NCBI RefSeq assembly: GCF_001556515.1
Contig: NZ_LSJA01000319.1
Location: 1 to 10,844 of the forward strand
DNA length: 10,844 nt
Reading direction: 5' to 3'
Source: Caulobacter sp. CCH9-E1
GTDB lineage: Bacteria; Pseudomonadota; Alphaproteobacteria; Caulobacterales; Caulobacteraceae
A model generated the notes under the pieces. The model did no database searches and was not told the DNA's origin. It saw only the letters and a program-made list of their open reading frames with translations. Below, in pieces: positions 6,367 to 10,844 of this stretch; the first letter of the stretch is position 1, and the number at the start of each line of letters is the position of its first letter. Both the position numbers and the translations under genes were made by a program.

Positions 6367-7350
6367 ATGACCGTTTCACCCGACCAGATCCCCGCCGTCC
6401 GCAAGGCGTTGCGCGCGACCTTCTCTACCGAAACGTTGGACGGCGCGACGCCGCTGTCCGGCGGGTTGTCCGGCGCGCGAGTCTGGCGGATCCGGGTGGG
6501 CGGGATCGCCTATCTGCTGCGGGTCGAGACATCGGAGCGTGGCGCCCTGCGCGATCCGCAACGAAGCTATCGGTGCATGCGCCTGGCCGCCGAGGCCTGT
6601 CTGGCGCCGCGCGTGCGCTATGCTGATGCGGACGACGGGGTGATGATCCTCGACCACGTGGAGGCCCGCGCCACCGTGCTGGAGCATCCGGGGCCTCGAC
6701 GTGAGCTGATCGTCGAGCTGGGCCATGCGCTGCGGGCGCTTCACGCGATCGAGGGCTTTCCGCCCCTGGTCGACTATCTGGACGGGCTGGACGCCCTGGT
6801 CGGCCAGGCCGGGCGGAGCGGCGCGGTCCCGGTGGGCGCCTTCGACCCTTGGGCTCGGCTGTTTGTCGTCTGTCGGCGACTGACGCCGGAGCTGGTCTCC
6901 AGCCACAACGACCTCAATCCCCGCAATCTGCTGCATGACGGCCGGCGGATCTGGCTGATCGACTGGGAGGCGGCGTTCCGCGCCGACCGCTATGTCGATC
7001 TCGCCGCGATCGCCAACACCTTCGCCGCCGACCCTGACGGCGAGGCCCTGCTGCTGGCGACCTATTTCGGACGGGAGGCGACCCGCGCCGAGCGGGCGCG
7101 GCTGTGGCTGTTCCGCCAGGTCAGCCACGTCTTCCACGCCGCGATCTTCGTCGTGGGCGTCGCGGGGCAGGCGAGGGCGGCAAGCCTGGACGGGCCGGAG
7201 CTGGACGCGATCCATCAAGGCCTGGCGCTGGGCGAGCCGCTGCTGGACGCGCCCCAGGGGCGGCTGGCCTATGGCCTGGCGCGGCTGCGCGCGGCGAGCG
7301 AGAACCTGGCTTCGCCGGTGTTCGCTGAGGCGGCGGCGATCGCCCGGTAG
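6367..7350 (+). CDS. APH/choline-kinase-family phosphotransferase
   Basis: This 327-residue protein has the eukaryotic-protein-kinase-like fold of the APH/choline kinase superfamily. The N-lobe has a glycine-rich stretch LSGGLSGARVWRI (30-42) followed by IAYLLRVE (47-54). The catalytic loop is SHNDLNPRNLL (179-189), with D182 as the expected base and N187 as a metal ligand. The metal-binding IDWEAA segment (198-203) supplies D199 and is followed by YVDLAAIANTF, typical of choline/ethanolamine-kinase-like members. The substrate cannot be told from sequence; small hydroxyl-bearing metabolites are usual. Antibiotic resistance is not implied. The ATG at 6367 is used. The gene is divergent from ppx and shares its control region. 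Its 3' end faces the RNA gene on the other strand. Confidence 0.87.
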   Translation: MTVSPDQIPAVRKALRATFSTETLDGATPLSGGLSGARVWRIRVGGIAYLLRVETSERGALRDPQRSYRCMRLAAEACLAPRVRYADADDGVMILDHVEARATVLEHPGPRRELIVELGHALRALHAIEGFPPLVDYLDGLDALVGQAGRSGAVPVGAFDPWARLFVVCRRLTPELVSSHNDLNPRNLLHDGRRIWLIDWEAAFRADRYVDLAAIANTFAADPDGEALLLATYFGREATRAERARLWLFRQVSHVFHAAIFVVGVAGQARAASLDGPELDAIHQGLALGEPLLDAPQGRLAYGLARLRAASENLASPVFAEAAAIAR

Positions 7351-7390
7351 GCCGGGATCCGACCGCCAGGGGAGAAGCGTTGCCGTGATG

Positions 7391-7430
7391 AAAAAGTAAG
7401 CCCGCTGTCGCATCGTTGCGCCAGCGGGCT
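7391..7430 (-). terminator. Strong intrinsic terminator of the permuted tRNA-like RNA
   Basis: On the minus strand, AGCCCGCTG (7430-7422) pairs with CAGCGGGCT (7407-7399) over 9 bp. After a G/A mismatch, CGCA and TGCG pair around an ACGA loop. The stem is followed by TACTTTTT (7398-7391). There is no T-tract on the plus-strand side, so it serves minus-strand transcripts. Confidence 0.85.
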
Positions 7431-7553
7431 ACCGGATTCAATTCGATGTGCTGACCACTAACACCAAGGCCCCGCAAAGAAGTGGTGGAGCCTAGGGGAT
7501 TCGAACCCCTGCCTTCGAAGTACCCGTTTGCCTGTCAAGGCATGTCCTATAGA
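7391..7553 (-). ncRNA. Candidate permuted tRNA-like RNA (Ala-type acceptor, two-piece-tmRNA-like order)
   Basis: Read on the minus strand, a tRNA 3' half comes first: stem strand TTCGA (7519-7515), 4-nt variable loop AGGC, T arm AGGGG-TTCGAAT-CCCCT (7510-7494), acceptor strand AGGCTCC (7493-7487), A73 and CCA (7485-7483). A 9-nt spacer follows. A 5' half then begins: acceptor strand GGGGCCT (7473-7467), T8 G9, D arm GTGT-TAGTGGTCA-GCAC (7464-7448) and stem strand TCGAA (7446-7442). Across the permutation the acceptor strands pair over 7 bp with G3.U70, and TCGAA pairs with TTCGA over 5 bp. In place of an anticodon loop the helix continues, with AUCCG (7437-7433) pairing with CGGGU (7526-7522). 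A small hairpin (7542-7529) precedes the 3' half. A strong promoter and terminator flank the gene. Permuted order and G3.U70 are features of alphaproteobacterial two-piece tmRNA, but no tag frame fits before the terminator. It could be a degenerate tmRNA paralogue or a novel tRNA mimic. The 5' end is approximate. Confidence 0.7.
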
Positions 7554-7556
7554 TCC

Positions 7557-7598
7557 AACATAGTCTATGTCGGGGCCTGTCGTCAAATTTTTCTTAAT
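7557..7598 (-). promoter_or_regulatory. Promoter with UP-like A tract for the permuted RNA
   Basis: On the minus strand an A/T-rich stretch (ATTAAGAAAAATT, about 7598-7586) runs directly into TTGACG (7586-7581). After 17-18 bp comes CTATGT/TATGTT (7563-7557). TTGACG is the -35 core reported for Caulobacter housekeeping promoters. An A-rich upstream element is typical of stable-RNA promoters. Transcription would start near 7551-7553. Confidence 0.55.
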
Positions 7599-7658
7599 CT
7601 GTTCCAGTTCTGTCGCCGGCGTCCAGGTGCAGTTTCGGCCGTCGCAATCTTGCTTCCT

Positions 7659-9887
7659 TCACCGCTTGCGCTTGGGTCCCACGTGGTCGAAGGCACGGGG
7701 CAGGTCGCGGGCCCCATGACCGCGGCCCGACAGGCTGGGATTGGTCATGAAGTAGTCGTGGGCCGAGAAGGCGCCCTTGCTGTTCCAGGCCGGATCGCGG
7801 GCGTAGTCGCCCTCGCTGTCCAGCTTCCAGCTCTGGGCCTCGTCGTTGAGGTTGGCGACCATGATCTGGTCCAGCACCTGCTGGTGGACGGTCGGGTTCT
7901 CGACCGGCACCAGGCTCTCGACCCGGCGGTCGAGATTGCGCGGCATCCAGTCGGCCGAGCTGATGAACACCCGCGTCTGGGCGCTGGGCATGGCCCCGCC
8001 GTTGGCGAAGGCGACGATCCGCGAATGCTCCAGGAAACGGCCGACGATCGACTTGACCCGGATGTTCTCCGACAGGCCCTTGATGCCCGGGCGCAGACAG
8101 CAGATGCCGCGCACCACGAGGTCGATCTGCACGCCGGCCTGGCTGGCCTTGTAGAGCGCGTCGATGATCTGCGGATCGACGACCGCGTTCATCTTGGCCC
8201 AGATGCCCGCCGGCTTGCCCGCCCGCGCCGCGTCGGCCTCGGTCTCGATCATGCGCAAGAGGTCCGGCTTCAACGTCATCGGCGAGAACGACAGCTTCTC
8301 CAGCCGCCCGGGCTGGGCGTAGCCGGTGATGAAGTTGAACAGCTTGCCGCCGTCGCGCCCCAGGGCCGGGTCGCAGGTGAACAAGGACAGGTCCGTGTAA
8401 ACCCGCGCCGTCTGCGGATGATAGTTGCCGGTGCCGAAGTGGCAGTAGGTGCGCAGGGTCTGGTCGGCCTCGCGGCGGACCACCACCGACAGCTTGGCGT
8501 GGGTCTTCCAGTCGACGAAGCCGAACACCACGTGCACGCCCGCCCGCTCCAGGTCGCGCGCCCACTTGAGGTTGTTCTCCTCGTCGAAGCGGGCCTTGAT
8601 CTCGACCAGGGCCGTGACGTTCTTGCCGTTGTCGGCCGCCTCGATTAGGGCCGCCACGATCGGGCTGTCCTTGGAGGTGCGATAGAGGGTCTGCTTGATC
8701 GCCAGCACGTTCGGATCGCGCGCGGCCTGGCGCAGGAACTGCACCACCACGTCGAAGCTCTCGAACGGGTGGTGAACCAGGATGTCCTTCTCGCGGATCG
8801 CCGCGAAGCAGTCGCCGCCGTGGTCGCGGATGCGCTCGGGGAAGCGGGCGTTGAAGGGGGGGAACTTCAGGTCCGGACGGTCCGGCGGGATCAGCTCGCT
8901 CATCTGGGCCAGGCCCAGCTTGCCGTCGACCAGGATCACGTCCTCGGGCTCGGCGCGCAGGCCCTCGATGATGAAGTCGCGCAGGTCCTGCGGCATGGTG
9001 GTCTGGATCTTGACCCGCACCACCTGGCCCAGACGCCGCTTCTTCAGCCGCGCCTCGAACTCGCGCACCAGATCCTCGGCCTCTTCCTCGATTTCCAGGT
9101 CGCTGTCGCGGATCAGGCGGAACAGGCCGCGCCCCTCGACCTCGTAGCCGGGGAACAGGTGGTCCAAGAAGAGAATGATGAAGCTTTCCAGCGCCATGAT
9201 CTTGCGCTGGCGCTTCTTGCCGCGCGAGACCACCGACGACAGCTCCCAGAACCGCCGCACCTGCTGGGGGATCGGGGCCAGGGCGTAGAGGTGCTTGTCG
9301 TCGGCGATGCGACGCAGCTTCAGCGCCAGGCAGAAGCCCAGGTTCGGGATGAACGGGAACGGATGGGCCGGGTCGATCGCCAGCGGCGTCAGCACCGGGA
9401 AGATCTGGTTCCTGAAGATCTCCTCGGCGCGGGCCTTGTCGTCGCCCTCGATGTCCTTGGCGTCGAGCAGCTTCAGCCCCTCGTCCCGCAGCTGGGTGCG
9501 GACCTGGCGCCAGATCTTCTGCTGCTCGGCCATCAGCTCGGCGGCCGAGGCGTTGATGCGCGCCAGCTGCTCACCCGGCGTCAGGCCGTCCTGGCTGACC
9601 ACCCGGACGCCCTCGCGCACCTGGCCCTTCAGGCCGGCCACGCGGACCATGTAGAATTCGTCGAGGTTGTTGGCGCTGATCGACAGGAACCGCAGCCGCT
9701 CCAGCAGCGGGTGGCGCGGATTGGAGCTCTCCTCCAGCACCCGCTGGTTGAAGGCCAGCCACGACAGCTCGCGATTGAAAAACCGCTCGGGCGAGGCCAT
9801 CAGCTCGCCGTCCAGCGTCAGGGGCTGGGCTTCGTCCGTTTGCGGAGCATTGGCGGCGTGTATCGGCAAGGTCGCGGCGTCAGTCAT
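7659..9887 (-). CDS. ppk1: Polyphosphate kinase 1
   Basis: PPK1 reversibly polymerises the gamma-phosphate of ATP into polyphosphate. This 742-residue protein shows the N-terminal domain [16 protein letters not shown] (35-50), [16 protein letters not shown] (70-85) and [10 protein letters not shown] (175-184). The catalytic core follows: [10 protein letters not shown] (372-381), [14 protein letters not shown] (426-439), KTHAKL with H463 (equivalent to the autophosphorylated His435 of E. coli) and CHFGTGNYH with H483 (equivalent to His454). Near the end are [15 protein letters not shown] (643-657) and PVENP. All expected catalytic residues are present. I chose the ATG at 9887; extending the frame upstream would add 51 residues read through the palindromic repeat region. 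No clear Shine-Dalgarno sequence precedes this start, while TATAGT lies only 6 nt upstream, so a near-leaderless mRNA is possible. hdaA lies upstream on the same strand, about 200 bp away. Confidence 0.97.
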   Translation of the reverse strand: MTDAATLPIHAANAPQTDEAQPLTLDGELMASPERFFNRELSWLAFNQRVLEESSNPRHPLLERLRFLSISANNLDEFYMVRVAGLKGQVREGVRVVSQDGLTPGEQLARINASAAELMAEQQKIWRQVRTQLRDEGLKLLDAKDIEGDDKARAEEIFRNQIFPVLTPLAIDPAHPFPFIPNLGFCLALKLRRIADDKHLYALAPIPQQVRRFWELSSVVSRGKKRQRKIMALESFIILFLDHLFPGYEVEGRGLFRLIRDSDLEIEEEAEDLVREFEARLKKRRLGQVVRVKIQTTMPQDLRDFIIEGLRAEPEDVILVDGKLGLAQMSELIPPDRPDLKFPPFNARFPERIRDHGGDCFAAIREKDILVHHPFESFDVVVQFLRQAARDPNVLAIKQTLYRTSKDSPIVAALIEAADNGKNVTALVEIKARFDEENNLKWARDLERAGVHVVFGFVDWKTHAKLSVVVRREADQTLRTYCHFGTGNYHPQTARVYTDLSLFTCDPALGRDGGKLFNFITGYAQPGRLEKLSFSPMTLKPDLLRMIETEADAARAGKPAGIWAKMNAVVDPQIIDALYKASQAGVQIDLVVRGICCLRPGIKGLSENIRVKSIVGRFLEHSRIVAFANGGAMPSAQTRVFISSADWMPRNLDRRVESLVPVENPTVHQQVLDQIMVANLNDEAQSWKLDSEGDYARDPAWNSKGAFSAHDYFMTNPSLSGRGHGARDLPRAFDHVGPKRKR

Positions 9888-9933
9888 GGGATCACTATAA
9901 GCCGAGTGTGTTCCGGCATGGTGAACGACGCAA

Positions 9934-9951
9934 GTGACGGGAAGAAGACAG
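9934..9951 (-). promoter_or_regulatory. PHO-box-like sequence upstream of ppk1
   Basis: On the minus strand, CTGTCTT-CTTC-CCGTCAC resembles two 7-bp PhoB half-sites (consensus CTGTCAT) with the standard 4-bp spacer, matching 6/7 and 5/7. It ends 46 bp before the ppk1 ATG. PhoB control of ppk is known in several bacteria. The nearest -10-like element (TATAGT, 9899-9894) is farther away than usual for PhoB, which weakens the call. Confidence 0.35.
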
Positions 9952-9963
9952 GGGGCGTTTCCG

Positions 9964-10010
9964 TCTCCCCTTGCGGGAGAAGGTGGCGCGATAGCGCCGG
10001 ATGAGGGGTT
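9964..10010 (-). repeat. Intergenic palindromic repeat, copy B (inverted)
   Basis: This is the same family as copy A in the opposite orientation. Its inner hairpin is GGCGC-GATA-GCGCC (9985-9998). The outer stem is shortened to TCTCCC (9964-9969) with GGGAGA (9975-9980) because the end has diverged. It lies head-to-head with copy C across a 21-bp gap. Confidence 0.85.
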
Positions 10011-10031
10011 TCTCGGCGGATAGGGCCATCG

Positions 10032-10083
10032 ACCCCTCATCCGTCAGCTGCGCTGACACCTTCTCCCGCAAGGGGAGAAGGGG
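10032..10083 (+). repeat. Intergenic palindromic repeat, copy C (behind hdaA)
   Basis: This copy has the same orientation as copy A. The inner hairpin is GTCAGC-TGC-GCTGAC (10043-10057). The outer stem is CCTTCTCCC with GGGAGAAGG. It ends six bases from the hdaA stop codon, just as copy A abuts the purM stop codon. Confidence 0.85.
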
Positions 10084-10089
10084 GAGCCC

Positions 10090-10779
10090 TTACTCCGCCT
10101 CATCCCCCTCGAAATCCCCCAGCACCTCGCGGGCCAGGGCCTTGTTCAGCTCGCGCCGCATCTGGGCGGCGGCCTCGTCCAGCAAATCAGCCGCCGCGAT
10201 CGCCTCGGCGGCCGAGCGGGGCAGGCGTAGCAAAAGGTAGGGATAGAGGTCCGGATCGGGCTTCAGCAGCCGCTGCGCGAAGGCCCGCCGCAGCACCGCC
10301 TCCAGCACCACGTCGTCGGGCTCGGCGATCGGCGCCACGCACAGGGCGTTCAGGCGCGAGCGCAGGTCCGGCACGTTGGCCGCCCAGCCCACCGGCGGCG
10401 TCCGCCCGGTCAGCAGCACGGTCCCGCCGTCGACCCCGGCCATGTTGAGGATGTGGAACAGCGCCTCGTCCGACAGCGCGGACCCCTCGGCGCGCCGGTC
10501 GGCGTCCTCGACCAGGATCGCCTTGCCGCGCAGGGCGGGCAGGTCGGGCGCGTCATCGCCGGTCGCCTCGACCACCACGGCGTCGTGCGCCGCCGCCCAG
10601 GCCCTGGCCAGATGCGTCTTGCCTGCGCCCGCCGGCCCGATCAGCGCCAGCCGCCCCTCGGGCCAGGCCGGCCAGGCCTCGACCCGCGCCACGGCGTCGG
10701 CGTTGCTCGGCGAGACGGCGAAGTCCTCGCGAGCATAGGTCGGCGCGGCGGTCAGCGGCAGTCGGAACTGGGTGGACAA
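10090..10779 (-). CDS. hdaA: HdaA, DnaA-related regulator of replication initiation
   Basis: HdaA/Hda is a short AAA+ protein related to DnaA domain III. It binds the DNA-loaded beta clamp and stimulates ATP hydrolysis by DnaA, limiting re-initiation. The clamp-binding motif QFRLPL is at residues 4-9. Walker A GPAGAGKT (48-55), Walker B AILVEDAD (87-94), sensor I around LLTGR (122-126), the arginine-finger region LRSRL (139-143) and sensor II LPRSAAEA with R188 all follow in order. The 229-residue length is normal, and there is no DNA-binding domain IV, as expected. The start is a TTG at 10779: an in-frame TGA lies 27 nt upstream with no ATG or GTG between, and any later start would remove the clamp motif. 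A weak GGGA lies 7 nt before it. ppk1 follows downstream on the same strand beyond the repeat pair. Confidence 0.93.
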   Translation of the reverse strand: MSTQFRLPLTAAPTYAREDFAVSPSNADAVARVEAWPAWPEGRLALIGPAGAGKTHLARAWAAAHDAVVVEATGDDAPDLPALRGKAILVEDADRRAEGSALSDEALFHILNMAGVDGGTVLLTGRTPPVGWAANVPDLRSRLNALCVAPIAEPDDVVLEAVLRRAFAQRLLKPDPDLYPYLLLRLPRSAAEAIAAADLLDEAAAQMRRELNKALAREVLGDFEGDEAE

Positions 10780-10814
10780 CGCAAGGTCCCAGCGTGGTGA
10801 ACGTCAGGACCAGG

Positions 10815-10820
10815 ATATAG
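10815..10820 (-). promoter_or_regulatory. -10-like hexamer upstream of hdaA
   Basis: CTATAT on the minus strand lies 35 nt upstream of the hdaA TTG. No clear -35 is visible before the window edge, so this is only a candidate. hdaA could equally be read from an upstream gene outside the window. Nothing else was recognised in 10780-10844. Confidence 0.2.
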
Positions 10821-10844
10821 GGCGGTATGGCGCCGCTGGGGAGG

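Noticed and set aside
6367..7350. An aminoglycoside resistance gene
   Set aside because: The fold motifs fit the whole APH/choline kinase superfamily, and nothing specific to antibiotic-modifying members is visible.
7391..7553. A standard full-length two-piece ssrA (tmRNA)
   Set aside because: The transcript ends at a strong terminator shortly after the 5' half. No AAND-type tag frame is present, and the conserved tmRNA D-loop sequence is replaced by a normal D arm.
7483..7558. An ordinary tRNA ending at 7483
   Set aside because: No 5' acceptor strand complementary to AGGCTCC and no D arm lies 70-95 nt upstream. The only match is the permuted one downstream.
7482..8648. A 388-codon plus-strand reading frame starting MVEPRGFEPLPSK across the RNA gene and ppk1
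   Set aside because: It is antisense to ppk1. Its first residues are the familiar spurious translation of a reversed tRNA/tmRNA T arm and CCA end.
8769..10004. A 411-codon plus-strand frame opposite ppk1
   Set aside because: It is an antisense shadow of the conserved ppk1 N-terminal half.
1..10083. A CRISPR array or an insertion sequence made of the shared repeats
   Set aside because: There are only three copies in mixed orientation, without regular spacers, transposase or target-site duplications.

Overview
The window looks like chromosomal DNA of a Caulobacter-type alphaproteobacterium. It is GC-rich and tightly packed. It links hdaA to ppk1, carries GC-rich intergenic palindromes of a kind common in alphaproteobacteria, and is depleted in GANTC sites (the CcrM methylation target), with most of the remaining sites lying between genes. 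I named genes from protein motifs only; no database was searched.

Layout, left to right. A palindromic repeat sits directly behind purM (minus strand, purine synthesis). Across a 127-bp divergent spacer is rnd (RNase D, plus strand), followed by a membrane-bound hybrid histidine kinase/receiver protein (plus). The kinase converges on a 93-residue protein of unknown function with one membrane helix (minus). Next come ppx (exopolyphosphatase, minus) and, divergent from it, an APH/choline-kinase-like phosphotransferase (plus). The spacer between those two holds GC cores repeated on an exact 13-bp period that overlap both candidate promoters. A 308-bp gap then holds a candidate RNA gene on the minus strand. 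After it come ppk1 (polyphosphate kinase, minus), a head-to-head pair of the palindromic repeats, and hdaA (replication control, minus).

How the genes work together. ppk1 and ppx make and degrade polyphosphate, and a PHO-box-like sequence lies upstream of ppk1. HdaA is expected to act with the DNA clamp to inactivate DnaA-ATP. PurM feeds purine nucleotide supply and RNase D trims RNA 3' ends. Links between these processes are inference from clustering only.

The most unusual object is the RNA gene at about 7391-7553 (minus). A tRNA 3' half ending in CCA comes first, then a 9-nt spacer, then a tRNA 5' half, then a strong intrinsic terminator. The two halves pair across the permutation into an acceptor stem identical to that of many bacterial tRNA-Ala genes (including G3.U70), plus a D arm, a T arm and an anticodon-position stem. 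The order is that of permuted two-piece tmRNA genes, but there is no room for a tag reading frame and I see none.
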